Source: Caldimonas thermodepolymerans
GTDB taxonomy: Bacteria; Pseudomonadota; Gammaproteobacteria; Burkholderiales; Burkholderiaceae_C
Length of the DNA stretch: 64,000 bases
Reading direction: 5' to 3'
Assembly (NCBI RefSeq): GCF_015476235.1
Contig: NZ_CP064338.1
Location: 496,001-560,000, forward strand
Part shown: piece by piece, positions 46,819 to 56,894 of the stretch
Numbering within the stretch: the first letter of the stretch is position 1
Layout of the letters: each line of letters opens with the position of its first letter
The notes under the pieces: model-generated
Told to the model about the DNA's origin: nothing
What the model saw: the letters and a program-made list of their open reading frames with translations, nothing else
The model's database searches: none
Made by a program: the position numbers and the translations under genes

Positions 46819-47583
46819 ATGCTGTTCCTGCGCTCCCTGCTCTACATGCTGTGGCTGATCGTCACGGTCGTGCCGTATGCCGTCATGGTGCTGGTCGTCT
46901 CCATCTTCGTGCGCGGCGCGCCGCTGTACTGGCTGTGCGTCGGCTGGATCCGCATCGCGCTGTTCGGCGCGCGCTGGATCTGCGGCATCCGCGAGCGCGT
47001 GCAGGGCCTGGAGAACCTGCCCGACGGCCCCTGCATCCTGCTGTCCAAGCACCAGTCGGCCTGGGAGACGCTGGCGCTGCCGAAGATCATGCCGCGGCCG
47101 CTCAGCTTCGTCTTCAAGCGCGAGCTGCTGTTCGTGCCCTTCTTCGGCTGGGCGCTGGGCCGCCTCGACATGGTGCACATCGACCGCAGCAAGCGCGCCG
47201 AGGCCTGGGCCAAGGTGGCCGAGCAGGGCCGCCGCTTCATGGAGCAGGGCTGCTGGGTGATCATGTTCCCGGAAGGCACGCGCACGCCGCGCGGCAGTCA
47301 GGGCACCTACAAGTCCGGCGGCACGCGCCTGGCGGTGACCACCGGCGTGCCGGTGGTGCCGATCGCGGTGACCTCGGCGCGCTGCTGGCCGCGCCAGGCC
47401 TTCATCAAGCGCCCGGGCACCATCGACGTCTCGATCGGCAAGCCGATCCCGTCTGCCGGCCGCAACGCCGACGAGCTGATGCGCGAGGTCGAGGCCTGGA
47501 TCGAGGCCGAGATGCGCCGCCTCGACCCCGAGGCTTATGCGCAGCCGGCGCCGGCCGCGGCCGCGGCCGGCGGCGCGAACTGA
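46819..47583 (+). CDS. plsC: 1-acyl-sn-glycerol-3-phosphate acyltransferase
   Basis: 254 residues. N-terminal membrane anchor (LLYMLWLIVTVVPYAVMVLV). Acyltransferase motifs: SKHQSAWET (H-x4-E in place of the usual H-x4-D), MVHIDRSKR, FPEGTRTPRG and GVPVVPIAV. It makes phosphatidic acid from lysophosphatidic acid at the inner membrane. The Glu variant of motif I is common in betaproteobacterial PlsC as far as I recall. It follows gmhB by 24 nt in the same run. Confidence 0.92.
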   Translation: MLFLRSLLYMLWLIVTVVPYAVMVLVVSIFVRGAPLYWLCVGWIRIALFGARWICGIRERVQGLENLPDGPCILLSKHQSAWETLALPKIMPRPLSFVFKRELLFVPFFGWALGRLDMVHIDRSKRAEAWAKVAEQGRRFMEQGCWVIMFPEGTRTPRGSQGTYKSGGTRLAVTTGVPVVPIAVTSARCWPRQAFIKRPGTIDVSIGKPIPSAGRNADELMREVEAWIEAEMRRLDPEAYAQPAPAAAAAGGAN

Positions 47584-47635
47584 CCCCGGGCCCGGCGCTG
47601 CCCGGCGTCGCAGGCAGCGCCTATACTTCGCGGCC

Positions 47636-48571
47636 ATGGCACGCGGCAAGGCAAGCTTCCTCGAATCGTTGCAGCTGAGCCTGCCCCTGTTCGCCCCCGA
47701 CGTGCCCGAGCCGCCCGCACCGGCGCCGCTGCTGCCGCGCGCGACGCTGCCTCCGGCGCCCGTCGCCAGCGCCACGCCCCCCGAGCCCGAACCCCGCGGT
47801 GCCCTGTCCCCGGTGGTGTTCCGCCATCCGCGCGCCAGCCGCGAGCTGCGCCTCGACGGGCACCTCGTCGCCTATGAACTGAAGCGCTCCAAGCGCCGCT
47901 CGATCGGCTTCGTCGTCGGGCCGGACGGCCTGAGCGTGAGCGCGCCGCGCTGGGTCGGGCAGGCCGAGATCGAGTCGGCGTTGCGCGAGAAGGGCGGCTG
48001 GATCCTGCGCAAGCTGGCCGAGCAGGCCGAGCGCAACAAGCGCCTGCAGCAGGCCCGGGTGGAATGGCGCGACGGCACCTCGCTGCCGTTCCTCGGCGAG
48101 ACGGTGATCGTCGTGCTGGACCCGCGTGCCACCGGTGCGGTGCTCAACAGCGCTGCCGACGCGCTGCCGGGCGTGCCCAGGCTGACGCTGCACGTGGGGC
48201 TGCCGCAGCACGCGACGCCCGAGCAGATCCGCGACGCGGTGCAGGCCTGGCTGCAGCGCCAGGCGCGGCGCATCTTCGAGGAGCGCTGCCAGCACTTCGC
48301 GCAGCGCCTGGGCGTGAGCTACCGGCGCCTGGCGCTGTCCTCCGCGCAGACCCGCTGGGGCAGCGCCTCGGCCGACGGCTCGATCCGCCTGAACTGGCGG
48401 CTGATCCACTTCGCGCTGCCGACCATCGACTACGTCGTGGCGCACGAGCTGGCGCACCTGCGCGAGATGAACCACAGCCCGCGCTTCTGGGACGTGGTGC
48501 GCTCGGTGATGCCGGACTACGAGCAGGCGCGCGGCACGCTGCGCGACAGCGTGCTGCCGGTGCTCGACTGA
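47636..48571 (+). CDS. YgjP-type M48-like metallopeptidase (DUF45/WLM)
   Basis: 311 residues. The zinc motif HELAHLREMNHSPRFW (HExxH plus downstream His) sits near residue 265, in the context VVAHELAHL; TRWGSASADGSIRLNWRLIH precedes it, typical of YgjP/DUF45. The first ~60 residues are Pro-rich and variable. Some members are linked to processing factors near UTP pyrophosphatase function in vivo; activity here is unproven. It is the last gene of the plus-strand core run; the ATG lies 53 nt after plsC. Confidence 0.85.
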   Translation: MARGKASFLESLQLSLPLFAPDVPEPPAPAPLLPRATLPPAPVASATPPEPEPRGALSPVVFRHPRASRELRLDGHLVAYELKRSKRRSIGFVVGPDGLSVSAPRWVGQAEIESALREKGGWILRKLAEQAERNKRLQQARVEWRDGTSLPFLGETVIVVLDPRATGAVLNSAADALPGVPRLTLHVGLPQHATPEQIRDAVQAWLQRQARRIFEERCQHFAQRLGVSYRRLALSSAQTRWGSASADGSIRLNWRLIHFALPTIDYVVAHELAHLREMNHSPRFWDVVRSVMPDYEQARGTLRDSVLPVLD

Positions 48572-48599
48572 GCCGGGCGGCCGGCCCGGTCGAGGCCCC

Positions 48600-49655
48600 T
48601 CAGGCGGGGGCGAAGCGGTACACCCCGTCCGATCCGGCGGTGCGCTTCAGGCGCCCGCCCAGCCACAGCGCATGCAGGTGGGCGATCGCCTCGCCCATCG
48701 CGAAGGTGGTCTGGTGCAGGTCGAGCTTGCGGTGGAACAGCACCGGCAGGATGTCGGCCGCGCTGCAGGGCGCGGCACGGCAGGCCTGCATCACGTCGGC
48801 CAGGCGCGCGTCGTGGTGGTCGTGCAGCTGGCGCACGCGCTCGTGCAGGCCGCGGAACGGCCGGCCGTGCGCCGGCAGCACCAGCGTGTCCTCGGGCAGC
48901 GGGCTCAGGCGGTCCAGCGAGGCGAGGTACAGCGGCAGCGGGTTGCCCTCGGGCTCCATGTCGAACACGCTGACGTTGGTCGAGATGCGCGGCAGCACCA
49001 TGTCGCCCGACAGCAGCACGTGCAGCTCGTCGCAGTACAGCGAGATGTGCTCCGGCGCGTGGCCGTAGCCGCTGATGCAGCGCCAGGCGCGCCCGCCGAT
49101 GTCCAGCACGTCGCCGTCCATCAGGCGGCGGTACTGCGCCGGCACCCGCGGCACCATCGAGGCGTAGTAGTTGGAGCGCGCGCGCACCTTGGCCACCGAG
49201 TCCGGGTCGGTCAGGCCGTGGCTGGCGAAGAAGCTGGCCGCCGATTCGCCGCCGTAGCCGGTGGTCGTCTGGCTGCCTACGCGCGCGGCGTTGAAGTCGG
49301 TGGCGCTGATCCACAGCCGGCACTGCCAGCGCTCGGTCAGCCAGTGCGCCAGGCCGATGTGGTCCGGGTGCATGTGCGTGACGATCACGCGCAGCACCGG
49401 CAGGCCGTCCAGTTCGTGCTCGAACACGCGCTCCCATGCGGCACGGGTGGCGTCGTCGGTGATGCCGCAGTCGACCACCGTCCAGCCCGCACGGCCGTCC
49501 TGTTCGTCGCGCAGCAGCCAGAGGTTGATGTGATCCAGCGCGAAGGGCAGGCCCATGCGGACCCAGCGCACGCCCGGCGCCACTTCCAGCGTGTGGCCGG
49601 GGGCGGGGATGCGCTCGCCATGCGGGTATTGCAGGCGATGTTCGAGTTCGTTCAT
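48600..49655 (-). CDS. MBL-fold metallohydrolase
   Basis: 351 residues. THMHPDHIGL (HxHxDH) near residue 93, GYGHAPEHIS, GDMVLPRIS and PAHGRPF are the metallo-beta-lactamase fold motifs in order, with a helical C-terminal extension. The protein resembles the hydrolases often encoded next to liuR in Burkholderiales. It is divergent from liuR with the palindrome 49665-49680 between the two starts, so it is likely a LiuR target. The substrate may be a thioester, but that is inferred. Confidence 0.85.
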   Translation of the reverse strand: MNELEHRLQYPHGERIPAPGHTLEVAPGVRWVRMGLPFALDHINLWLLRDEQDGRAGWTVVDCGITDDATRAAWERVFEHELDGLPVLRVIVTHMHPDHIGLAHWLTERWQCRLWISATDFNAARVGSQTTTGYGGESAASFFASHGLTDPDSVAKVRARSNYYASMVPRVPAQYRRLMDGDVLDIGGRAWRCISGYGHAPEHISLYCDELHVLLSGDMVLPRISTNVSVFDMEPEGNPLPLYLASLDRLSPLPEDTLVLPAHGRPFRGLHERVRQLHDHHDARLADVMQACRAAPCSAADILPVLFHRKLDLHQTTFAMGEAIAHLHALWLGGRLKRTAGSDGVYRFAPA

Positions 49656-49664
49656 TAGCTACAC

Positions 49665-49680
49665 TTTACGTAAACGTCAA
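49665..49680. promoter_or_regulatory. LiuR operator 1 (liuR / MBL gene divergent promoter)
   Basis: TTTACGTAAACGTCAA lies between the divergent starts at 49655 and 49697. It matches the second site at 50155-50170 (TTGACGTTTACGTCAA) when read in reverse complement, TTGACGTTTACGTAAA. TTTACGTAAA within it is a perfect palindrome. This is the MerR/LiuR type of binding sequence and implies autoregulation. Confidence 0.78.
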
Positions 49681-49696
49681 TCAAGTATAGGGAACC

Positions 49697-50131
49697 ATGG
49701 CTGCTTCTGCTGTCTCTCCGGTGTCACCCGCCTCGCCCACCTACACCATCAGCGATCTGGCCAAGGAGTTCGACCTCACCACGCGGGCCATCCGCTTCTA
49801 CGAAGACTGCGGCCTGCTGTCCCCGGCGCGCAGCGGCCCCAACGGGCGCAGCCGGGTCTACACCTCGCGCGACCGCACGCGGCTCAAGCTCACGCTGCGC
49901 GGCAAGCGCCTGGGCCTGAGCCTCGCGGAGATCAAGGAACTCGTCGACATGTACGAGTCCCCGCGCGACACGGTGCCGCAGCTGAAGAAGTTCCTGGTCG
50001 TGCTGGCCGCGCATCGCGAACAGCTCGAGCAGCAACTGGCGGACCTGCAGGTCACGCTCGACGAGGTGCGCGCGCACGAGCGCGAGGCGCGCCGCCTGCT
50101 CGGGGAAATCGAGAAGAAGAAAAAGGAATGA
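49697..50131 (+). CDS. liuR: LiuR, MerR-family regulator of leucine/branched-chain catabolism
   Basis: 144 residues. MerR helix-turn-helix YTISDLAKEFDLTTRAIRFY followed by EDCGLLSPARSG, then the dimerisation coiled coil (LVVLAAHREQLEQQLADLQV) and a Lys-rich end. It lacks the metal-binding Cys of metal sensors. LiuR represses leucine, isovalerate and acyl-CoA degradation genes in proteobacteria. Two TTGACGT-type palindromes flank the gene and support the assignment. Confidence 0.88.
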   Translation: MAASAVSPVSPASPTYTISDLAKEFDLTTRAIRFYEDCGLLSPARSGPNGRSRVYTSRDRTRLKLTLRGKRLGLSLAEIKELVDMYESPRDTVPQLKKFLVVLAAHREQLEQQLADLQVTLDEVRAHEREARRLLGEIEKKKKE

Positions 50132-50154
50132 ATCCGGGCGGGCTGCCCCTAGAA

Positions 50155-50170
50155 TTGACGTTTACGTCAA
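50155..50170. promoter_or_regulatory. LiuR operator 2 upstream of the acyl-CoA operon
   Basis: TTGACGTTTACGTCAA is a perfect palindrome (7-bp arms TTGACGT/ACGTCAA around TT), followed by a third half-site ACGTCAA (to 50176). A -10-like TAGAAT (50150-50155) abuts it, so a bound repressor would block the promoter. The thioesterase start is at 50196. Confidence 0.85.
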
Positions 50171-50195
50171 CGTCAATCCGAACGGGGCCCCGGTC

Positions 50196-50663
50196 ATGAG
50201 CCTGCCTGATCCCTCCTGGACGCCTGCCGATGCCGGCTACGCCGAGCGCGTGCGGCGCTCGTTCGAACGCCAGGCGGTCATGCAGACGCTCGGCATCACG
50301 CTGGACGAGGTGGCCCCCGGCCGCATCATGCTCGGCATGACGCACCAGCCGCACCTGGTCCAGCAGCACGGCTTCCTGCACGCGGGTGTGGTTTCCACCG
50401 CGCTGGACTCGGCCTGCGGCTACGCTGCCTTTTCGCTGATGCCGGCCGACGCCGCGGTGCTGACGATCGAGTTCAAGGTCAACCTGCTCGCGCCGGCGCG
50501 CGGGCCGCGGTTCCGCGTCGAAGGCCAGGTGGTCAAGGCCGGACGCACCATCACCGTGACCGAAGGTCGCGCGATCGAGCGGGGCGAACGCGGCGAGCGC
50601 CTGGTCGCGACGATGACGGCCACCGTCATGACGGTGCTGGGACGCGAAGGCATACAACACTGA
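50196..50663 (+). CDS. PaaI-type thioesterase (hotdog fold)
   Basis: 155 residues. LVQQHGFLHAGVVSTALDSA holds the HGG-like catalytic segment (HGFLHAG), with IEFKVNLLAPARG in the central helix-strand. It probably hydrolyses a short or medium acyl-CoA formed in the same catabolic route, freeing CoA. It is the first gene after LiuR operator 2, 24 nt before the acyl-CoA dehydrogenase. The acyl specificity is unknown. Confidence 0.88.
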   Translation: MSLPDPSWTPADAGYAERVRRSFERQAVMQTLGITLDEVAPGRIMLGMTHQPHLVQQHGFLHAGVVSTALDSACGYAAFSLMPADAAVLTIEFKVNLLAPARGPRFRVEGQVVKAGRTITVTEGRAIERGERGERLVATMTATVMTVLGREGIQH

Positions 50664-50687
50664 CATCCCCTGTTGAAAGGTCTAGCC

Positions 50688-51866
50688 ATGCAACTGCCCG
50701 GACTCAACTTCCAGCTCGGCGAGGACATCGAGGCCCTGCGCGACAGCGTGCGCAGCTTCGCCCAGGCCGAGATCGCCCCGCGCGCGGCCGAGATCGACCG
50801 CACCGACCAGTTCCCGATGGACCTGTGGCGCAAGATGGGCGAGCTCGGGGTGCTGGGCATCACCGTCGAGGAGGAGTACGGCGGCGCCAGCATGGGCTAC
50901 CTTGCGCACATGATCGCGATGGAGGAGATCAGCCGTGCCTCGGCCTCGGTGGGGCTGTCCTACGGCGCGCACTCCAACCTGTGCGTCAACCAGATCCGCC
51001 GCAACGGCACCGAGGCGCAGAAGAGGAAGTACCTGCCCAAGCTGATCTCGGGCGAGCATGTCGGCGCGCTGGCGATGAGCGAGCCGGGCGCCGGCTCGGA
51101 CGTGGTCAGCATGAAGCTGCGCGCCGAGGACAAGGGCGGCTATTACCTGCTCAACGGCAGCAAGATGTGGATCACCAACGGGCCGGATGCCGACACGCTG
51201 GTGGTCTACGCCAAGACCGAGCCGGAGCTCAACGCCCAGGGCATCACCGCCTTCATCATCGAGAAGGGCATGAAGGGCTTCCGGGTCGCGCAGAAGCTGG
51301 ACAAGCTGGGCATGCGCGGCAGCCACACCGGCGAGCTGGTGTTCGAGAACGTCGAGGTGCCCAAGGAGAACGTGCTGGGCCAGGTCAACGGCGGCGTGAA
51401 GGTGCTGATGAGCGGGCTGGACTACGAGCGCGCGGTGCTGGCCGCCGGCCCGATCGGCATCATGCAGGCGGTGATGGACAACGTCATCCCGTACATCCAC
51501 GACCGCAAGCAGTTCGGCCAGAGCATCGGCGAGTTCCAGCTGATCCAGGGCAAGGTGGCCGACATGTACACCGTGCTGCAGGCCGCGCGCGCGTTCTGCT
51601 ACACGGTGGGCAAGAACCTCGACATGCTGGGCAGCGCCCATGTGCGCCAGGTGCGCAAGGACTGTGCCGCGGTGATCCTGTGGTGCGCCGAGAAGGCGAC
51701 CTGGATGGCCGGCGAGGGCATCCAGATCTTCGGCGGCAACGGCTACATCAACGAGTACCCGCTCGGCCGCCTGTGGCGCGACGCCAAGCTGTACGAGATC
51801 GGCGCCGGCACCAGCGAGATCCGCCGCATGCTGATCGGGCGCGAGCTGTTCGCCGAGACCGCGTGA
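50688..51866 (+). CDS. liuA: Isovaleryl-CoA dehydrogenase
   Basis: 392 residues. [39 protein letters not shown] and the catalytic Glu247 in [17 protein letters not shown] match isovaleryl-CoA dehydrogenases, whose catalytic Glu is in this position rather than near the C-terminus. [20 protein letters not shown] is also typical. It converts isovaleryl-CoA to 3-methylcrotonyl-CoA in leucine degradation, passing electrons to ETF. Control by LiuR is strongly suggested. Confidence 0.93.
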   Translation: MQLPGLNFQLGEDIEALRDSVRSFAQAEIAPRAAEIDRTDQFPMDLWRKMGELGVLGITVEEEYGGASMGYLAHMIAMEEISRASASVGLSYGAHSNLCVNQIRRNGTEAQKRKYLPKLISGEHVGALAMSEPGAGSDVVSMKLRAEDKGGYYLLNGSKMWITNGPDADTLVVYAKTEPELNAQGITAFIIEKGMKGFRVAQKLDKLGMRGSHTGELVFENVEVPKENVLGQVNGGVKVLMSGLDYERAVLAAGPIGIMQAVMDNVIPYIHDRKQFGQSIGEFQLIQGKVADMYTVLQAARAFCYTVGKNLDMLGSAHVRQVRKDCAAVILWCAEKATWMAGEGIQIFGGNGYINEYPLGRLWRDAKLYEIGAGTSEIRRMLIGRELFAETA

Positions 51867-51960
51867 GCGCCTGCCTTCTGAAACAGCGTGGAACCGGAGG
51901 CTGCTTACACTGTGCAGTGCAGCATGGCCTCGCCCCGCGGGGCCGCTTACGGCACAGCCC

Positions 51961-52656
51961 ATGAGTTCACGTCTCCAGAACCTTTTCGACAACAACCGGG
52001 CCTGGGCGCAGAGCCTCGAGCAGCGCTCGCCCGGCTTCTTCTCGCGCCTGCTCGAGCAGCAGGCCCCCGAATACCTGTGGATCGGCTGCGCGGACAGCCG
52101 CGTCCCGGCCAACGAGATCGTCGGACTGCAGCCCGGCGAGCTGTTCGTCCATCGCAACGTCGCCAACGTGGTGGTGCACTCGGACCTCAACTGCCTGTCG
52201 GTGATGCAGTTCGCGGTCGACCTGCTGCGGGTCAAGCACATCATGGTGGTGGGGCACTACGGCTGCAGCGGCGTCAAGGCGGCGATGAACGACGTGCGCG
52301 TCGGCCTGGCCGACAACTGGCTGCGCCACGTGCAGGACGCGCGCAACAAGCACCGCGAGTGGCTGGAGGGCTTCGCCGACGAGGCGCGCCGCCACAACGC
52401 GCTGTGCGAGCTCAACGTGCTGGAGCAGGTGCTCAACGTGTGCCAGACGACCGTGGTGCGCGACGCCTGGCAGCGTGGCCAGCAGGTGGTGGTGCACGGC
52501 TGGGTCTACGGGCTGCACAACGGCCTGCTGCAGGACCTGCGCATCACCGTGGACGACTGCGACGCGGTGCAGCCGCGCTACGCCGAGGCGCTGGCGCAGC
52601 TGCGCGCCCGCCACGAGCGCCTGCGCGAGCTGGAGCCGGCGCGCAGCCAGGAGTAG
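51961..52656 (+). CDS. can: Beta-carbonic anhydrase
   Basis: 231 residues. Zinc ligands and the Asp/Arg dyad are seen in [14 protein letters not shown] (Cys, Asp, Arg) and [14 protein letters not shown] (His, Cys). It interconverts CO2 and bicarbonate. It sits inside the LiuR-type operon, where bicarbonate supply for 3-methylcrotonyl-CoA carboxylase, the next step of leucine breakdown, would make sense; that link is inference. The 94 bases upstream show no strong terminator. Confidence 0.93.
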   Translation: MSSRLQNLFDNNRAWAQSLEQRSPGFFSRLLEQQAPEYLWIGCADSRVPANEIVGLQPGELFVHRNVANVVVHSDLNCLSVMQFAVDLLRVKHIMVVGHYGCSGVKAAMNDVRVGLADNWLRHVQDARNKHREWLEGFADEARRHNALCELNVLEQVLNVCQTTVVRDAWQRGQQVVVHGWVYGLHNGLLQDLRITVDDCDAVQPRYAEALAQLRARHERLRELEPARSQE

Positions 52657-52660
52657 GGCG

Positions 52661-54475
52661 ATGTTCCCGCAGCAGCTGAACGACACCCGGGCCTTCGAGA
52701 TCGCCAAGGCCCTGCTCGACGGGTTCAACCGGCACTACCGGCTGTTCCGGGAAACCAGCGCCGCGGCCAAGCAGCGCTTCGAGGCGGCCGACTGGGCGGG
52801 CCAGCAGCGCGCCCAGCGCGAGCGCATCGTCTACTACGACCTGCGCGTGCAGGAGGCGGTGGAGCGGCTGCGCAGCGAGTTCCGCGCCCACGAGCTGCCG
52901 ATGGACGTGTGGCACCAGGTCAAGCTGCACTACATCGGGCTGCTGACCAACCACCTGCAGCCCGAGCTGGCCGAGACCTTCTTCAACTCGGTCACGACCA
53001 AGATCCTGCACCGCAGCTACTTCCACAACGACTTCATCTTCGTGCGCCCGGCGATCTCGACCGAGTACATCGAAAACGACGAGCCGGGCTCGCTGCCCAC
53101 CTTCCGCGTCTACTACCCGACGCGCGATTCGCTGCGCGAGACGCTGCACCGCATCGTCACGAACTTCCAGCTGCAGCGCGAGTTCGACGACCTGGACCGC
53201 GACGTCGACCTGGTGCTGCAGGCGGTGGACCGCGAGTTCGGCGACATGCGCATCCGCACCAACTTCCAGGTGCAGGTGCTGTCGTCGCTGTTCTTCCGCA
53301 ACAAGGGCGCCTACATCGTCGGCAAGTTCATCAACGGCTACCGCGAGATCCCGTTCTCGCTGCCCATCCTGCACGACGAGCGCGGGCGGCTGTACATCGA
53401 CGCGGCGCTGTTCGGCGAGGACCAGCTGCAGAAGCTGTTCAGCTTCGCGCGCGCGTACTTCATGGTCGAGATGGAGGTGCCGGCCGCCTACGTGCACTTC
53501 CTGCGCTCGCTGATGCCGCACAAACCGCGCTCGGAGATCTACAACGCGCTGGGGCTGCACAAGCAGGGCAAGAACCTGTTCTACCGGGACTTCCTGTTCC
53601 ACCTGCGGCACTCGAGCGACAAGTTCCGCATCGCGCCCGGCATCAAGGGCATGGTGATGCTGGTGTTCGACCTGCCGTCGTTCCCGTACGTGTTCAAGGT
53701 CATCAAGGACTTCTTCCCGCCGCAGAAGGACACCACGCGCGAGCAGATCCAGGCCAAGTACCGGCTGGTCAAGCAGCACGACCGCGTCGGGCGCATGGCC
53801 GACACGCTGGAGTATTCCAACGTGGCGTTCCCGTTCGAGCGCTTCGAGGAGGACCTGGTGCAGGAGCTGCTGCACTATTGCCCGAGCCAGGTCGAGATCA
53901 GCGACCGCGACGGCGACGGGCAGGTCGAGCTCATCATCCGGCACGTCTACATCGAGCGGCGCATGATCCCGCTGAACATCTACCTGCAGGAAGCGACGCC
54001 CGGGCAGGTCGAGCAGGCGGTGATCGAGTACGGCAACGCGATCAAGGACCTGGTGGCGGCCAACATCTTCCCCGGCGACATGCTGTGGAAGAACTTCGGC
54101 GTCACGCGCCACGACAAGGTCGTGTTCTACGACTACGACGAGATCGAGTACCTCACCGACTGCAACTTCCGCCGCGTGCCACCGGCACCGAACGAGGAGG
54201 TCGAGATGTCCGGCGAGATCTGGTATCCGGTGGGCCCCAGGGACATCTTCCCGGAGACCTTCGGGCCGTTCCTGCTCGGCAACGAGAAGGTGCGCGACGT
54301 GTTCATGCGCCACCACGCCGACCTGCTGGACCCGGAGTTCTGGCAGGGCCACAAGGAGCGCATCCTGGCCGGCCACATGCACGACGTGTTCCCGTACGAC
54401 ACCTGCCACCGCTTCCGCGTCCGGGAGCGCACGGCCCCGGCCGAAAGACCTGTTGACGAGCCGGTTGTCCCTTGA
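52661..54475 (+). CDS. aceK: Isocitrate dehydrogenase kinase/phosphatase
   Basis: 604 residues, full length. The kinase ATP loop [20 protein letters not shown] followed by VFKVIKD, and the acidic catalytic part [20 protein letters not shown], are diagnostic. It switches isocitrate dehydrogenase off by phosphorylation, directing carbon to the glyoxylate shunt. It starts 4 nt after the carbonic anhydrase stop. Placement here would tie glyoxylate-shunt control to growth on compounds that yield acetyl-CoA. Confidence 0.96.
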   Translation: MFPQQLNDTRAFEIAKALLDGFNRHYRLFRETSAAAKQRFEAADWAGQQRAQRERIVYYDLRVQEAVERLRSEFRAHELPMDVWHQVKLHYIGLLTNHLQPELAETFFNSVTTKILHRSYFHNDFIFVRPAISTEYIENDEPGSLPTFRVYYPTRDSLRETLHRIVTNFQLQREFDDLDRDVDLVLQAVDREFGDMRIRTNFQVQVLSSLFFRNKGAYIVGKFINGYREIPFSLPILHDERGRLYIDAALFGEDQLQKLFSFARAYFMVEMEVPAAYVHFLRSLMPHKPRSEIYNALGLHKQGKNLFYRDFLFHLRHSSDKFRIAPGIKGMVMLVFDLPSFPYVFKVIKDFFPPQKDTTREQIQAKYRLVKQHDRVGRMADTLEYSNVAFPFERFEEDLVQELLHYCPSQVEISDRDGDGQVELIIRHVYIERRMIPLNIYLQEATPGQVEQAVIEYGNAIKDLVAANIFPGDMLWKNFGVTRHDKVVFYDYDEIEYLTDCNFRRVPPAPNEEVEMSGEIWYPVGPRDIFPETFGPFLLGNEKVRDVFMRHHADLLDPEFWQGHKERILAGHMHDVFPYDTCHRFRVRERTAPAERPVDEPVVP

Positions 54476-54522
54476 GCGGGGGCGGCCGTCTGCCTACATT
54501 GTTCCGATGAAAGGAGAGCCCC

Positions 54523-55701
54523 ATGTCTGATCCCATCGTCATCGCTTCCGCCGCCCGCACGCCCATCGGTGGCCTGCTGGGCGACTTCGCTTCCCTGGCG
54601 GCCTGGGAGCTGGGCGCCGTGGCCATCCGCGCCGCGGTCGAGCGCTCGGGCGTGCCGGCCGACGCCGTCAACGAGGTCCTGATGGGCAACTGCCTGATGG
54701 CCGGCCAGGGCCAGGCCCCGGCGCGCCAGGCGCTGCTGAAGGCCGGCCTGCCGCAGTCGACCGGCGCGGTCACGCTGTCGAAGATGTGCGGCTCGGGCAT
54801 GCGCGCGATGATGTTCGCGCACGACATGCTGGCCGCGGGCACCGCCGACGTGATGGTGGCCGGCGGCATGGAGAGCATGACCAACGCGCCGCACCTGGCC
54901 TTCGTGCGCAAGGGCGTGAAGTACGGCGTGACCCAGTTCTACGACCACATGGCGCTCGACGGGCTGGAGGACGCCTACGACCGGGGCAAGGCCATGGGCG
55001 TGTTCGCCGAGAACTGCGTGGCCAAGTACAACTTCAGCCGCGAGGCGCAGGACCAGTTCGCGATCGCCTCGACCGAGCGCTCCATCCAGGCCAACAACGA
55101 CGGCAGCTTCGACTGGGAGATCGCCCCGGTGACGGTGGCCGGCAAGGGCGGCGAGACGCAGGTCACCAAGGACGAGCAGCCGTTCAAGGCCCGCATCGAC
55201 AAGATCCCGGGCCTCAAGCCCGCGTTCAAGAAGGACGGCAGCATCACCGCCGCCACCTCGTCGAGCATCTCCGACGGCGCCGCGGCGCTGGTGATGATGC
55301 GCGAATCCACCGCGCGCAGCATGGGCGTGACCCCGGTGGCGCGCATCGTCGCGCACAGCGTGCACGCGCAGGCCCCGGAATGGTTCACGACCGCGCCGGT
55401 CGGCGCGATCGACAAGGTGCTGAAGAAGGCCGGCTGGACCACCAAGGACGTGGACCTCTGGGAGATCAACGAGGCGTTCGCCGCGGTGACGATGGCCGCG
55501 ATGGCCGAGCACAAGCTCGACCACGCGCAGGTCAACGTGCATGGCGGTGCCTGCGCGCTGGGCCACCCGATCGGCGCCAGCGGTGCGCGCATCGTGGTCA
55601 CGCTGCTCGGCGCGCTGCGCAAGCGCGGCCTGAAGAAGGGCGTGGCCGCGCTGTGCATCGGCGGCGGCGAGGCCACGGCCATGGCCGTCGAACTGTACTG
55701 A
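54523..55701 (+). CDS. Acetyl-CoA acetyltransferase (thiolase)
   Basis: 392 residues. Catalytic Cys89 in SKMCGSGMRAM; NEAFAAV; GGACALGHPIGASGARI with the second catalytic His; CIGGGEATAM with the second Cys. Condensing or degradative acetoacetyl-CoA thiolase; in this operon it most likely cleaves acetoacetyl-CoA produced by leucine breakdown. AAAGGAGAG precedes the ATG. Confidence 0.93.
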   Translation: MSDPIVIASAARTPIGGLLGDFASLAAWELGAVAIRAAVERSGVPADAVNEVLMGNCLMAGQGQAPARQALLKAGLPQSTGAVTLSKMCGSGMRAMMFAHDMLAAGTADVMVAGGMESMTNAPHLAFVRKGVKYGVTQFYDHMALDGLEDAYDRGKAMGVFAENCVAKYNFSREAQDQFAIASTERSIQANNDGSFDWEIAPVTVAGKGGETQVTKDEQPFKARIDKIPGLKPAFKKDGSITAATSSSISDGAAALVMMRESTARSMGVTPVARIVAHSVHAQAPEWFTTAPVGAIDKVLKKAGWTTKDVDLWEINEAFAAVTMAAMAEHKLDHAQVNVHGGACALGHPIGASGARIVVTLLGALRKRGLKKGVAALCIGGGEATAMAVELY

Positions 55702-55739
55702 CGCTCCGCGTTGACGCGGACCACAGGGAGGACAACAAC

Positions 55740-56191
55740 ATGAATGTGGTCGCAGAACGAGAGATCGTTCGAGTCGGTGAGACCTTCGGCAAGACGGTGC
55801 GCTTCACGCCGGAGGACATCGCGGCGTTCGCCGCGGCCTGCCACGACAGCAACCCCTTGCACAGCGACGCCGCCGAGGCGGGCGAGTCCCGCTTCGGCGA
55901 CGTGATCGCCAGCGGCCCGCACACGGCCTCGATGCTGATGGGGCTGGCAGCCAGCCACTTCTCGCGGCGCGACGACGGCATCAAGCGGCAGATGGTGTGC
56001 CTGAACTTCAACTTCGCGTACAAGGCACCCGTGTATGCGGACGAGGACGTCGTGCTGCAGTGGACGGTCTCGTCCGTCGAATGGAACCGCAAGCTTGACG
56101 GGTACGTCGTGATGGTCGACGGCTCGGCGAACACGCAACGCTCGGGGGTCGCGGTGGTCAGCCGCGGCACCCTGCTGGTCCGGGAGGTGTC

Positions 56192-56195
<4 letters not shown>
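55740..56195 (+). CDS. MaoC-like acyl-CoA hydratase/dehydratase
   Basis: 151 residues, hotdog fold. FAAACHDSNPLHSDAAEAGE carries the Asp-x4-His hydratase motif (DSNPLH), followed by FGDVIASGPHTASMLMGLAA. It probably hydrates an enoyl-CoA to a 3-hydroxyacyl-CoA. Its stop overlaps the next start by four bases (ATGA). Part of the thiolase-SDR-acyl-CoA dehydrogenase set. Confidence 0.85.
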
Positions 56196-56860
<665 letters not shown>

Positions 56861-56894
56861 CCGATCCCCGCCCACCCGACCGAGAGGCCACGCC

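Noticed and set aside
48572-48599. GC-rich stem CCGGGC/GCCCGG between the convergent YgjP-type and MBL genes
   Set aside because: No T run on either side; stems of this size are frequent by chance at this G+C.
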